Source of the DNA: an uncultured Acidobacteriota bacterium
Lineage (GTDB): Bacteria; Acidobacteriota; Terriglobia; Terriglobales; Acidobacteriaceae
Reading direction: 5' to 3'
DNA length: 45,739 bases
Assembly (NCBI GenBank): GCA_903832295.1
Contig: CAILAZ010000067.1
Span: forward strand, 1 to 45,739
Part shown: in pieces, positions 34,632 to 43,778 of the stretch
How the letters are laid out: each line of letters starts with the position of its first letter
Numbering within the stretch: position 1 is the first letter of the stretch
Position numbers and translations under genes: made by a program
Notes under the pieces: model-generated
The model's database searches: none
Told to the model about the DNA's origin: nothing
Seen by the model: the letters and a program-made list of their open reading frames with translations, nothing else

Positions 34632-34650
34632 TCACATCAAAGGAGCCTCC

Positions 34651-35679
34651 TTGGCCACAATCTTTTACGCCCACGACGCCAATCCCGACGCGCTTAAGCG
34701 CAAAACCATTGCCGTGTTCGGCTACGGCAGTCAGGGTCATGCCCAGGCGCTCAACCTGCGTGAAAGCGGATACAGCGTCATCATCGGTCTTGATCCCGAG
34801 CGCGGAACTGCACAGCGCGCACGCGAAGATGGTTTCGAGGTACTTGCCCCCGCCGAAGCAGCAAAGCGCGCGGACTACCTCCAGATTCTTACCCCCGACG
34901 AAACCCAGGGCGAACTCTACACCGAATCGATTCTCCCGAATCTCACCAAGGGCAAGGTCCTCGGCTTCTCCCACGGATTCTCCATCCACTTCAAGACCAT
35001 CGTCGCCCCTGCTGACGTGGACGTAGTGATGATCGCTCCCAAGAGCCCCGGGCATCTTGTTCGCCGCCAGTACACCGAAGGCCGCGGCGTTCCCGCCCTC
35101 ATCGCCATTCATCAGGATGCCAGCGGTCAGGCGCACGAACTTGCCCTGGCCTATGCCGACGGCATCGGCTCCACCCGCGCCGGCGTGCTCCAGACCACCT
35201 TCAAGGAAGAAACCGAGAGCGATCTCTTCGGCGAACAGGCCGTGCTCTGCGGCGGACTCACCTCGCTCATCAAGAAAGGCTTTGAGACCCTCGTCGAAGC
35301 CGGCTACCAGCCTGAGATCGCCTACTTCGAATGCCTGCATGAAGTGAAGCTGATCGTCGATCTCATCTATGAAGGCGGCCTTGCTCGCATGCGCTACTCC
35401 GTCTCCAACACTGCCGAGTACGGCGACCTCACCCGCGGCGAAGTTGTCGTCGGTGACGCCACCCGCCAGGCGATGAAGAAGGTGCTCACTCAGATTCAGG
35501 AGGGCGAGTTCGCCCGTGAGTGGATCGCCGAGCATCGCAGCGGCAACAAGAACTTCAACGCCCTGCGTGAGGCCGAAAAGACTCACCAGATCGAAGAAGT
35601 TGGCGCCAAGCTCCGCAGCATGATGGACTGGCTCCCCGACGCCACCAAGAGCACCGCGAAGAAGGCCGTCAAGGCCTAG
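34651..35679 (+). CDS. ilvC: ketol-acid reductoisomerase (class I)
   Basis: This 342-residue enzyme of branched-chain amino-acid synthesis converts acetolactate or acetohydroxybutyrate to the dihydroxy acid using NAD(P)H and Mg2+. The nucleotide-binding loop is [18 protein letters not shown], the catalytic region includes [16 protein letters not shown], and the Mg-binding C-terminal knot shows [12 protein letters not shown] and [19 protein letters not shown]. The length fits the short class I form. The start is TTG 34651 with AGGAG 5 nt upstream; no in-frame ATG fits. The gene stands alone, without ilvB/ilvN or leuA, which makes its own leader control more plausible. The Lys/Ala-rich tail is a common lineage feature. 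Confidence 0.97.
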   Translation: MATIFYAHDANPDALKRKTIAVFGYGSQGHAQALNLRESGYSVIIGLDPERGTAQRAREDGFEVLAPAEAAKRADYLQILTPDETQGELYTESILPNLTKGKVLGFSHGFSIHFKTIVAPADVDVVMIAPKSPGHLVRRQYTEGRGVPALIAIHQDASGQAHELALAYADGIGSTRAGVLQTTFKEETESDLFGEQAVLCGGLTSLIKKGFETLVEAGYQPEIAYFECLHEVKLIVDLIYEGGLARMRYSVSNTAEYGDLTRGEVVVGDATRQAMKKVLTQIQEGEFAREWIAEHRSGNKNFNALREAEKTHQIEEVGAKLRSMMDWLPDATKSTAKKAVKA

Positions 35680-35699
35680 CCCTTAGCCATTCCAAAATT

Positions 35700-35728
35700 A
35701 TCAGGGCACCTCCCCGGGGTGCCCTGAT
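35700..35728 (+). terminator. intrinsic-type terminator after ilvC
   Basis: ATCAGGGCACC and GGTGCCCTGAT pair perfectly (11 bp, 7-nt loop) 20 bases after the ilvC stop, with only a weak T-run. The rest of the gap to the fumarase gene (35729-35994) is C-rich and shows no gene or clear promoter. Confidence 0.75.
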
Positions 35729-35994
35729 TCATCACGCTTCAATCTGCTCCACAAAGTTCTCCGCAGTTCGCCCGTCCCCACCGCCACATTGTGCATTGCT
35801 GAACCCACTGCCGTGCCGATTCCAACTCCAAATGCAGACGGCGCCAGCCCGCGCGCCCACCGTGTTTGGGAGTTACTTGCCTGCGCCCTTCACCATTTCC
35901 GATCCCGCTCCCGCCCAACTTTCTTCTCCCCCGCCCGCCCGAATGTTCGATAATGCAGTTAGCCTCTATCGCCAATGAGCAGGAACACTCAATC

Positions 35995-37506
35995 ATGACA
36001 ACCATCAAGCAGGAAGACCTCATTCAAAGCGTTGCAGACGCGTTGCAGTTCATCTCCTACTACCACCCCGTCGATTTCATCCGCAGCCTCGCCGCCGCCT
36101 ATGAGCACGAGCAGGCCCCCGCCGCCAAAGACGCCATCGCCCAGTTGCTCATCAATTCGCGCATGTGCGCCGAAGGCCACCGCCCCATCTGCCAGGACAC
36201 CGGAATCGTCACCGTATTCCTCAAGGTCGGCATGGACGTCCACTTTGAAGGCACTCTGCCGCTCGACGAGATGATCAACGAGGGCGTTCGCCGCGCCTAC
36301 ACTTTCGCCGACAACAAACTCCGCGCCTCCGTGCTCGCGGACCCCGCCGGCAAGCGCCTCAACACCCGCGACAACACCCCCGCCATCCTCAACGTCTCCA
36401 TCGTCCCCGGCAATAAATTGGACGTGATCGTAGCCGCCAAGGGCGGAGGCTCGGAAGCCAAGTCAAAGTTCGCAATGCTCAACCCATCGGACTCCATCGT
36501 CGAGTGGGTCCTGAAAACCGTACCCACCATGGGCGCCGGTTGGTGCCCTCCCGGAATTCTCGGCATCGGCATCGGAGGCACGGCTGAAAAGGCCATGCTC
36601 ATCGCCAAAGAAGCCCTCATGGAACCCATCGACATGCACGAGCTCAAGGCCCGCGGCCCCCAGGGCCGCGCCGAAGAACTTCGCATCGAGCTCTACGACA
36701 AAATCAACGCCCTCGGCATTGGCGCCCAGGGACTCGGCGGGCTCACCACGGTCCTCGACGTCAAGGTCAGGGACTACCCCACCCACGCCGCCAACCTTCC
36801 CGTCGCCATGATTCCCAACTGCGCCGCTACCCGTCACGCTCACTTCACTCTCGACGGTTCCGGCGCGGTTGCACTCAAACCGCCGTCGCTCAGCGACTGG
36901 CCTGAGCTTACCTACAGCCCCGCCTCCGCGCGCCGCGTCAACCTCGATACCGTCACCCGCGAAGAGGTGCAGTCCTGGAAGCCTGGAGAGGTAATCCTGC
37001 TGAATGGAAAACTGCTGACCGGCCGCGACGCCGCCCACAAGCGCATGACTGAAATGCTCGACCGCGGAGAGAAGCTTCCCGTGGACTTCACCAACCGCTT
37101 CATCTACTACGTCGGCCCCGTCGATCCCGTCCGCGACGAAGCCGTTGGCCCTGCAGGCCCCACAACCTCAACCCGCATGGACAAGTTCACCCGCCAGATG
37201 CTCGAACAGACCGGCCTCCTCGGAATGGTCGGCAAGGCCGAGCGCGGCCCCACGGCAATCGAGGCAATCAAAGACAACAAAGCGATCTACCTGATGGCTG
37301 TCGGCGGCGCTGCCTACCTCGTCGCCAAGGCCATCAAGAAATCCCGCGTCCTCGCCTTCGCCGATCTCGGCATGGAAGCCATCTATGAATTCGAGGTCGC
37401 AGACATGCCCGTCACCGTCGCCGTCGATTCCAAAGGCACTGCCGTGCATGAGACCGGTCCCCGCGAGTGGAAGCAGCGTATCGCGGAGTTGCAGGTCATT
37501 CAGTAG
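35995..37506 (+). CDS. fumarate hydratase, class I (iron-sulfur, single chain)
   Basis: This 503-residue class I fumarase interconverts fumarate and malate in the citric acid cycle and is a cytoplasmic [4Fe-4S] hydro-lyase. The three cluster-type cysteines are in HRPICQDTGIVTVF, MGAGWCPPGILGIG and MIPNCAATRHAHF. The C-terminal beta part carries GPVDPVRDEAVGPAGPTTSTRMD and FADLGMEAIYEFEV, so alpha and beta parts are fused as in FumA/FumB. ATG 35995 is preferred because similarity begins there and AGGA lies about 10 nt upstream; the frame is open further back to 35866. It sits alone between two hairpins. A related tartrate dehydratase activity cannot be excluded, but the fused form favours fumarase. 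Confidence 0.93.
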   Translation: MTTIKQEDLIQSVADALQFISYYHPVDFIRSLAAAYEHEQAPAAKDAIAQLLINSRMCAEGHRPICQDTGIVTVFLKVGMDVHFEGTLPLDEMINEGVRRAYTFADNKLRASVLADPAGKRLNTRDNTPAILNVSIVPGNKLDVIVAAKGGGSEAKSKFAMLNPSDSIVEWVLKTVPTMGAGWCPPGILGIGIGGTAEKAMLIAKEALMEPIDMHELKARGPQGRAEELRIELYDKINALGIGAQGLGGLTTVLDVKVRDYPTHAANLPVAMIPNCAATRHAHFTLDGSGAVALKPPSLSDWPELTYSPASARRVNLDTVTREEVQSWKPGEVILLNGKLLTGRDAAHKRMTEMLDRGEKLPVDFTNRFIYYVGPVDPVRDEAVGPAGPTTSTRMDKFTRQMLEQTGLLGMVGKAERGPTAIEAIKDNKAIYLMAVGGAAYLVAKAIKKSRVLAFADLGMEAIYEFEVADMPVTVAVDSKGTAVHETGPREWKQRIAELQVIQ

Positions 37507-37519
37507 CCACGCCAACTGA

Positions 37520-37550
37520 AAACGGCGGAGCCCAGGGGGTTCCGCCGTTT
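37520..37550. terminator. terminator shared by the fumarase and motB genes
   Basis: AAACGGCGGA and TCCGCCGTTT form a 10-bp stem with an 11-nt loop. The hairpin lies 13 bases after the fumarase stop and directly beyond the convergent motB stop at 37552, with short A and T runs on either side. Confidence 0.75.
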
Positions 37551-37551
37551 C

Positions 37552-38334
37552 TCATTCCTGCTTCCCTGCCGCAGGACTCCCCATTCCCGGCGCCGACTCA
37601 CCCTCTTCCTCCTGCGCCGTCTTCGTGTATTCCACAATCAGCGAGATCCTGCGATTGGCGGGATCATCCGGGTTCGCCTTCTCCCTTGGCCGCTGGTCAG
37701 CGAATCCTCGCACCTGTGAAACCTGTTGGGACTGTAGCCCTGACTCCTGCATGATGCGCCGAGCCGCGTTCGCCCGGTCCACCGAGAGCTCCCAATTGCT
37801 GTACCCGCTCTGCCTGCCGGAGTATGGCTTCGAGTCCGTATGCCCCTCGATGGACACATGATTGGGCAGCCTGCCAACTTCATCCGCCAGTGCGATCAGC
37901 AGTTCCTTGCCGCTCGCGCTGGGTAGTGCGCTCCCCAGTTCAAAGAACGTTCCCTTCTCATCTTCCGTCAACTCAATGCGGAGCCCTTCCGCGGTAATGG
38001 TCATGTCAATGTGCTTCTTCAACTTCTCAAAGTCCGGCAATGACTTGATCTGCTTCTGCAATGCATCCTTGATCTTGGACATGTCCTCCTTGCGAAGATC
38101 AAGGTTCTGCCCCGCGCCGCGCATCGCGCTGCCCACTTTCTTGGAGTTCCCCGATGGATCCTTGAAGTATCCGCCAACCGCTTCTTGTACCTGCCTGCTT
38201 GAGTTCAAAAGCCAAAGCACAATGAACAGTGCCATCAGGGCGGTGACAAAATCAGCGTAGGCCACCTTCCACGCGCCTCCATGATGGCCGCCATGCCCGC
38301 CCACCTTCTTGATGATGATCGGGGCGTTTGCCAC
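37552..38334 (-). CDS. motB: flagellar motor stator protein MotB
   Basis: This 260-residue stator protein has a Gly/His-rich N-terminus (GGHGGHHGG), one membrane helix and a C-terminal OmpA-like peptidoglycan-binding domain. The proton-carrying Asp28 is in YADFVTALMALFIVLWLL. The OmpA signature appears as IEGHTDSKPY, LSVDRANAARRIM and NPDDPANRRISLIVEY. It anchors the MotA/MotB ion channel to the cell wall. The start is GTG, directly abutting the motA TAA, with GGGAGAG upstream, so the two genes are translated together. No other flagellar gene is in the window. Confidence 0.95.
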   Translation of the reverse strand: MANAPIIIKKVGGHGGHHGGAWKVAYADFVTALMALFIVLWLLNSSRQVQEAVGGYFKDPSGNSKKVGSAMRGAGQNLDLRKEDMSKIKDALQKQIKSLPDFEKLKKHIDMTITAEGLRIELTEDEKGTFFELGSALPSASGKELLIALADEVGRLPNHVSIEGHTDSKPYSGRQSGYSNWELSVDRANAARRIMQESGLQSQQVSQVRGFADQRPREKANPDDPANRRISLIVEYTKTAQEEEGESAPGMGSPAAGKQE

Positions 38335-39213
38335 TTACTCTCCCTTCGCCGCGTCCGCGGCCGGAGCGCCTTTACAGCTCTTTTCCATATCGCTGAAGCT
38401 TGGCCTTACAATCTCAGGAATGGCCCGCCGTCCGAATTCCAGAGCCTGAATCGGGGCTGCTCCCTTGATGAATGAAATCAGCACCACGCGAATCACATAC
38501 AGGTACGCGTGGTCATCCTCTGCCTGTTTCGTCATGTTGGCTGCCAGCGGACCCACCAGCCCGTAGCACAGCAGAATGCCCAGGAACGTTCCCACCAGCG
38601 CCGAAGCCACCTTGTGCCCGATCTCCTCCGGAGGCCCCCCGAGCGCGCCCATCGTGACCACCACCCCCAGCACGGCTGCCACAATGCCAAGGCCCGGAAG
38701 CGAGTCGGCCACCGTGCTCAGTGCTGAGATCGGCGCGTTCTCTCCACGGTGCGCCACTTCCATATCGAGATCCATCATCTGGTCGAGATCGAACGGATCG
38801 ATGCCGCCCGTTACCGCCATCCGCAATGTGTCGCAAACAAAATCCAGCGATCGGCGATCCTTCAGAAACTTGGGATAGCTCGTGAACACTGCGCTCTGGC
38901 TCGGGTCCTCGATGTCGGACTCGATCGCCAGCAGACCGTCTCTTCTCGCCTTGTTGAGAAGCTCGTAGCACATCCGCAAGGTCTCAAGGTAGAAGGCTTC
39001 AGTGATGTGCGACCCCTTGAACAGCGCCATGACTCCAGACAGGATTTTCTTGATGACATGCAGAGGATTGGCGATCAGCAGCGTACCTGCGGCCGCGCCC
39101 CCGATGATTAGAAGTTCCGCTGGCTGCATCAACACCATCAGGTTGCCGTGTTCCATCAGGTAGCCGGCCAGGATCGACCCAAACACTACGATGATGCCAA
39201 TGACGATGAACAT
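38335..39213 (-). CDS. motA: flagellar motor stator protein MotA
   Basis: This 292-residue inner-membrane protein has four hydrophobic segments (two near the N-terminus, two after residue 170) and a charged cytoplasmic loop (about 60-165). MotA landmarks are IGGAAAGTLLIANP, LPGLGIVAAVLGVVVTMGAL and VGTFLGILLCYGLVGPLA. Together with MotB it forms the proton-driven stator. AAGGAG precedes the ATG. The start lies inside the end of the upstream PAS gene (28-base overlap), and motB follows without a gap, giving a three-gene unit. Confidence 0.95.
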   Translation of the reverse strand: MFIVIGIIVVFGSILAGYLMEHGNLMVLMQPAELLIIGGAAAGTLLIANPLHVIKKILSGVMALFKGSHITEAFYLETLRMCYELLNKARRDGLLAIESDIEDPSQSAVFTSYPKFLKDRRSLDFVCDTLRMAVTGGIDPFDLDQMMDLDMEVAHRGENAPISALSTVADSLPGLGIVAAVLGVVVTMGALGGPPEEIGHKVASALVGTFLGILLCYGLVGPLAANMTKQAEDDHAYLYVIRVVLISFIKGAAPIQALEFGRRAIPEIVRPSFSDMEKSCKGAPAADAAKGE

Positions 39214-40085
39214 CCTTGCTCCTTCCCGCTGCCGGCGCTCTTCAGGTCCAGTTCCAGCCGCTGAATCAGCGCGTCCACGCTCAACGAGGGATCAACGTAG
39301 CAGGCCGCCGCGCGAACCCCGAAGGCAACCCGGTCGCCCCACCACTTCACCGCACAGGAGGAACCCACGGACGCCAGCGTTGATTTCAATTGCTCAAGTG
39401 TCTCGGGAGCGCATTCTGGAACGATTGCCGTCAGCTTCCCCTCGCACCAGCAGCCAACATAGCTGCGTGCGGGCAGCAGCCCCGCAACCGTCTTTGCCAG
39501 CACACGCAGGGACTGGTGCAGCATCGCGGTGCCGCCATGATGCAGCATCGAACACTGCTCGGCCATCTCCATCAGGATGAGTACGGCTGACGGAGCCAGC
39601 GCGGACCGAAGCAGCATCTTCAGATGTTCTCTGCTCTCTTCCGCGCCGGGTAGCCCCGTGGCAATCTCAAACTCGCGGTCCGAGTGACCGCCGCGGCCAG
39701 CGCTATCCTGCCTCCACTGCGCGTCGAAGATCTCTCCAACGCCGCGTATCTCCCCCGCCTCATCGCGCAGCGGAAATGCAAACACATGCACAGGAATCCG
39801 GTGGCCGTCTTTGTGCCGGAGATACATCTCTGCATCCACCGGTCTCCCGTCCCGCTGGACCTCAATCACCGGACACAGTGCCTCTAAGCTCGCGCCGTTC
39901 TCTGAGCATTGCAGAAGAAGATCGTCGCGATACATGCGGCCCAGAGCCTCGTGGCTCATATATCCGGTGAGTGCTTCCGACGCCGGGTTCCAGTAGATTA
40001 TCTTGCCGCTCGAATCTACAAAGCACACCCCAAACGGCATCGCATCACTGAAACTCTGAAGCAGTTGCTCGTGGATTTGCGCCAT
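39186..40085 (-). CDS. PAS-domain protein with degenerate GGDEF domain, overlapping motA
   Basis: This 299-residue cytoplasmic protein has an N-terminal PAS domain (about 5-125; GVCFVDSSGKIIYWNPASEA, then the PAC-like RDEAGEIRGVGEIFDAQ). The second half keeps the layout of a GGDEF domain (ATGLPGAEESREHL in place of the LTGLPNR start), but where the GGDEF active site should be it reads YVGCWCEGKLTAIVP. Diguanylate cyclase activity is therefore unlikely; it may bind nucleotide or partner proteins. ATG 40085 has AGGAG 8 nt upstream; ATG 40109 and TTG 40115 lack ribosome sites. The 28-base overlap with motA suggests a role in motor control, by inference. Confidence 0.75.
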   Translation of the reverse strand: MAQIHEQLLQSFSDAMPFGVCFVDSSGKIIYWNPASEALTGYMSHEALGRMYRDDLLLQCSENGASLEALCPVIEVQRDGRPVDAEMYLRHKDGHRIPVHVFAFPLRDEAGEIRGVGEIFDAQWRQDSAGRGGHSDREFEIATGLPGAEESREHLKMLLRSALAPSAVLILMEMAEQCSMLHHGGTAMLHQSLRVLAKTVAGLLPARSYVGCWCEGKLTAIVPECAPETLEQLKSTLASVGSSCAVKWWGDRVAFGVRAAACYVDPSLSVDALIQRLELDLKSAGSGKEQGCSSSLASS

Positions 40086-40139
40086 TCCAGTTGCTCCTGC
40101 CTGACTCATCGGCAACCGGCAAACAGCACTTGAGACGCC

Positions 40140-43100
40140 CTACCACTTCAGCAGCAGCAACAGCCCGTGCAGCGGAATTCCCACCCAATCAGGCCTGTGT
40201 TCCAGCTCGTATGCAATCTCAAGCAGCGACTTCTCGATCAGGTGCGCCTTCAGCAATATCTGGATTTCGCTCTCCGTCCGCGGCAGAAAGTCCATCCCGC
40301 GCGAAGCTCCCAGGTAAGCTTCCAGGAACATCGCCGAAACCCACTCGTGCCAATGTTCCGCCCAGCGATCAATCCGCGACTCTTGCTCGCTCCCCTTGGT
40401 CACGCCGGGCACATAGCCGAATGAGACCGCATGGGCCGCATAGTGCAGCGAGCGGATCATGCTCGCAACGTCGCGCATTGCTGAACGCTTGATGCGTCTC
40501 TCACTCAGGGGCCGCCCAGGAATGCCATCAAAATTCCGGATCACCACATCGCTTCCCGTGAACAGCACGTTGCCGAGCTGGTAGTCACCGTGGATACGAA
40601 TCCGCGAGCCCGAGATTCGCTGATCGCGCAGAGGCAGGAGCCCGCTGCGAATTGCCGCCTCGTTGCCCAGAAGTTCCTCGGCATGCAGTCGCACCTTCTC
40701 CGAAAGCGTATTCAGGTTCGTGCGCAAGGCGTCCAGCGAGCGCCCCAGCAGTCCCAGCATTCCGTGGTAAAGCCCGTACCGGTAGAAATCCGTGAATGGC
40801 TCCGGCGAAAAGTCAGGAATTTCAGGATGGCTGCTCAGTGCGGCGTGCAGTTCCGCCGTGCGCACACCCAGCATGTGCACTACATTCTCAAAACTCCCCA
40901 GCAGTTCCGCCATCAGAGGCGGCACAGCGTGTTGCGCCAAAGCCAGTGGGCTGCGCTGAATCACATCCTTGGCGCGCGCATCTTCTTCATGCACGGCCAG
41001 CGTGCGCTCAAAGTACAGCCCAAGGTGGTCGATTGTGTATTGCCAGCCGATCGTTGCATTTCGCACATAGCTTGAGACCAGCCCCAGCGTCGTGCTCTGC
41101 ACCTCATCGTCCTCGTGCGTGCAATACTCCAGCCAGCCCAGGGCTTTTGGAATCTGCGCGAAACCAGTCCTCTCCGTAAGAAACTCGTTGATCTCGCGAT
41201 CCGGATTCATCCCCTCTTCGACTTCGCGATAGAGCTTCAGCACAAAGTCCTCGCCCAGGTTTACAAACGTGTTTGGCGAGTCGAGGGAAAGCACCTGCGG
41301 TTCGCGATTGGAACGCACATGCGACCATGCTTCGCGAAATGACTTCGTGTGGCCCGCAACCACCTCTCCCTTCGCGCTCTTGAATCTGCTGCGCTTCAGC
41401 ACGGCAGTCAGCAGTGCATCGCTGAAACTGCGCTCAAACAGCGCGCTGTGCATCAGCACCCAGCTCTGATCCTTGAAATTCAGCCTTGCCAGCACCGCAT
41501 CCCGATGTTCACGCAAAATCTTCTCAGCTTCCGGCCCCGCGGAAAGAGCCATCGGAATCACGTATCGTTCATCTTCGCCGCCGCTGTATTCCACGCGAAT
41601 CATCAGCACTGCCAGGTCAGGCCGCCGCAATGGAATCGCGTCTTCCACCGCAACCCCCGTCATCGTCCGCGTGCGCCCCTGGAACCATTTGCGCTTGCGG
41701 ATCGCTGGCGGAAGCAGTTTCGCAATCTCCTCCAGCACTGGTTCCGTCCATACCGCTCGCAGCGACTCGGCTTCCAGCGTCTCCAGCACCTCGCCGGTCA
41801 TGCCATCTCCCATCGATTCTTCGCCAGCCACCTGTGGCAGCAACCTGAACCAATAGAACGAGTAGGGTGCCAGGGAAAGGAAATACGCGTCTTCTGTAAC
41901 CTGGGGAAATCGGCTGGCCCCAAAAATTTCCAGCGGCGTAGTCCCTGCATACTTCTGCAAATCCAACTCGACCGCCTGGCTGAAGCGCGACAGATTCGCC
42001 ACCACCAGGATTCGCTCGTCCTCGAATTGCCGGAAGCATGCCAGCACCTTGCGGTTGGACGGATACAGAAATTCGAGTGTTCCCCGGCCAAATGCGCGGA
42101 ACTGCTTGCGCTGTACGATCAGCCGCTTCATCCACCAGAAGAGCGAGTGCGGGTTGCGTTGTTGTGTCTCCACGTTCACTGCTTCGTAGTGGTATTCCGG
42201 ATCGATATTCACCGGCAGATAGAGCCTTTGCGGATTCGCCCGCGAGAAGCCTGCGTTGCGGTCTGCGCTCCATTGCATCGGTGTGCGCACTCCGTTGCGG
42301 TCGCCAAGGTAAACGTTGTCACCCATCCCAATTTCGTCACCGTAGTAGATGATTGGGGTTCCCGGCAGCGAAAACAGAAGTGCATTCATGAGTTCGATCT
42401 TGCGGCGGTCATTCTCCAGCAGTGGAGCAAGCCTCCGGCGGATGCCGAGGTTAATCCGCATCTGGCGATCATGCGCGTACGTGCGATACATGAAGTCGCG
42501 CTCTTCGTCCGTCACCATCTCCAGGGTCAGTTCATCGTGATTGCGCAGGAAGAGCGCCCACTGGCAGTTTTCCGGAATCGCAGGCGTCAGCTTCATGATG
42601 TCCGTGAGAGGATAGCGATCTTCCATCTGGAGTGACATGAACATGCGCGGCATCACCGGAAAGTTGAAAGCCATCTGGCACTCATCCCCGTTGCCAAAAT
42701 AGGCCACCGAATCCTCCGGCCACTGATTTGCCTCTGCCAGCAGCATCTTGTCCCTGTACTTGCTCTCCACATGCGCTCTCACTTCACGCAGCGCGGCGTG
42801 GGTCTCGGGAAGGTTCTCGCAATTTGTGCCTTCACGCTCAAACAGGTACGGAACTGCGTCCAGCCGCAAGCCGTCCACACCCATGTCAAACCAGAAGTCC
42901 ATTGCAGACAGCATCGCCTGTTTCACTTCGGCATTGTCCCAGTTGAGATCTGGTTGATGGGAATAGAACCGGTGCCAGTAATAGGACTTGGCAATCGGAT
43001 CCCATGTCCAATTCGAGGCCTCGAAGTCCTTGAAGATAATCCGGGCTTCCGAATACTTTTCCGGTGTATCGCTCCAGACATAGAAGTTTCTCCAGCGGCT

Positions 43101-43472
43101 GCCTGGTGCAGCCCGCCGTGAGCGCTGAAACCACTCATGCTGGTCGCTGGTGTGATTTAGGACCAGTTCGGTGATGACCCGGAGCCCGCGACGGTGCGCT
43201 TCTTTCAGAAAGCGGTGAAAGTCCTTCAGAGTCCCATACGCCGGATGGACATCGTTGTAGTTCGATATGTCGTATCCGTCGTCGCGGAGTGGCGAGGGGC
43301 AAAACGGCAATAACCACACCGCCGTCACTCCCAGGTCCTCCAGGTAGTCGAGTTTCTGGGTTAAGCCCCCAAAATCTCCGATGCCATCGGTCACACTGTC
43401 ATAGAATGCTCGTACGTGTACTTCGTAGATGATGGCGTCTTTGTACCATGTCGGTTCCGGGCGCGCTGCCAT
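40140..43472 (-). CDS. treS: trehalose synthase fused to a maltokinase-like domain (TreS-Mak)
   Basis: This 1110-residue two-domain enzyme begins with a GH13 trehalose synthase (residues 1-550), which interconverts maltose and trehalose. Its catalytic residues are Asp205 in DGLRLDAVPYLFERE, Glu247 in MLLAEANQWPED and Asp313 in LRNHDELTLEM. Residues from about 565 resemble maltokinase, which makes maltose 1-phosphate for the GlgE glucan pathway. There the catalytic loop reads HGDYQLGNVL (usual HGDxHLGQVL) and the metal-binding DFEGEP reads NFDGIP with Asn980, so kinase activity may be lost or altered. GAGG lies about 11 nt before the ATG. No glgE or glgB is in the window. It ends 54 bases before the PAS gene. 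Confidence 0.93.
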   Translation of the reverse strand: MAARPEPTWYKDAIIYEVHVRAFYDSVTDGIGDFGGLTQKLDYLEDLGVTAVWLLPFCPSPLRDDGYDISNYNDVHPAYGTLKDFHRFLKEAHRRGLRVITELVLNHTSDQHEWFQRSRRAAPGSRWRNFYVWSDTPEKYSEARIIFKDFEASNWTWDPIAKSYYWHRFYSHQPDLNWDNAEVKQAMLSAMDFWFDMGVDGLRLDAVPYLFEREGTNCENLPETHAALREVRAHVESKYRDKMLLAEANQWPEDSVAYFGNGDECQMAFNFPVMPRMFMSLQMEDRYPLTDIMKLTPAIPENCQWALFLRNHDELTLEMVTDEERDFMYRTYAHDRQMRINLGIRRRLAPLLENDRRKIELMNALLFSLPGTPIIYYGDEIGMGDNVYLGDRNGVRTPMQWSADRNAGFSRANPQRLYLPVNIDPEYHYEAVNVETQQRNPHSLFWWMKRLIVQRKQFRAFGRGTLEFLYPSNRKVLACFRQFEDERILVVANLSRFSQAVELDLQKYAGTTPLEIFGASRFPQVTEDAYFLSLAPYSFYWFRLLPQVAGEESMGDGMTGEVLETLEAESLRAVWTEPVLEEIAKLLPPAIRKRKWFQGRTRTMTGVAVEDAIPLRRPDLAVLMIRVEYSGGEDERYVIPMALSAGPEAEKILREHRDAVLARLNFKDQSWVLMHSALFERSFSDALLTAVLKRSRFKSAKGEVVAGHTKSFREAWSHVRSNREPQVLSLDSPNTFVNLGEDFVLKLYREVEEGMNPDREINEFLTERTGFAQIPKALGWLEYCTHEDDEVQSTTLGLVSSYVRNATIGWQYTIDHLGLYFERTLAVHEEDARAKDVIQRSPLALAQHAVPPLMAELLGSFENVVHMLGVRTAELHAALSSHPEIPDFSPEPFTDFYRYGLYHGMLGLLGRSLDALRTNLNTLSEKVRLHAEELLGNEAAIRSGLLPLRDQRISGSRIRIHGDYQLGNVLFTGSDVVIRNFDGIPGRPLSERRIKRSAMRDVASMIRSLHYAAHAVSFGYVPGVTKGSEQESRIDRWAEHWHEWVSAMFLEAYLGASRGMDFLPRTESEIQILLKAHLIEKSLLEIAYELEHRPDWVGIPLHGLLLLLKW

Positions 43473-43778
43473 ATTGAAGTGAGTTCCTCTCGCTGGCGCT
43501 GGCTTGGATCGAGCCGCTATCAGGCAAAAAGCCCAGCCGGCTTCCCAGTTGGGCTTCTACGCGCTCTTCGGAAACACACCTCCACGGAGCCGCGCTATTC
43601 ATGCACACGTGATTGGATGTGCCGGACAATTCGGAGGTTTACCGTCGGAGCAGAGCACAGATTGTGAAACTCTCCTCTTCCCCGCCACCGCGTTTTCCAT
43701 TATCGTTTCCGGTGGCAGAGTCTGGCCTGGTCTTAGGGTGATTACCTTTTCTGTTCGGCAGTACAGAGTGCAATCTCT
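43473..43778. other. 306-bp divergent intergenic region between treS and the TetR gene
   Basis: No gene is supported here. It must hold the minus-strand treS promoter and the plus-strand promoter of the TetR-acyl-CoA ligase pair. An inverted repeat, GCCACCG (43684-43690) and CGGTGGC (43710-43716) with a 19-nt spacer, is the only clear structure. It could be an operator for the TetR protein, but the long spacer makes this uncertain. Confidence 0.5.
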
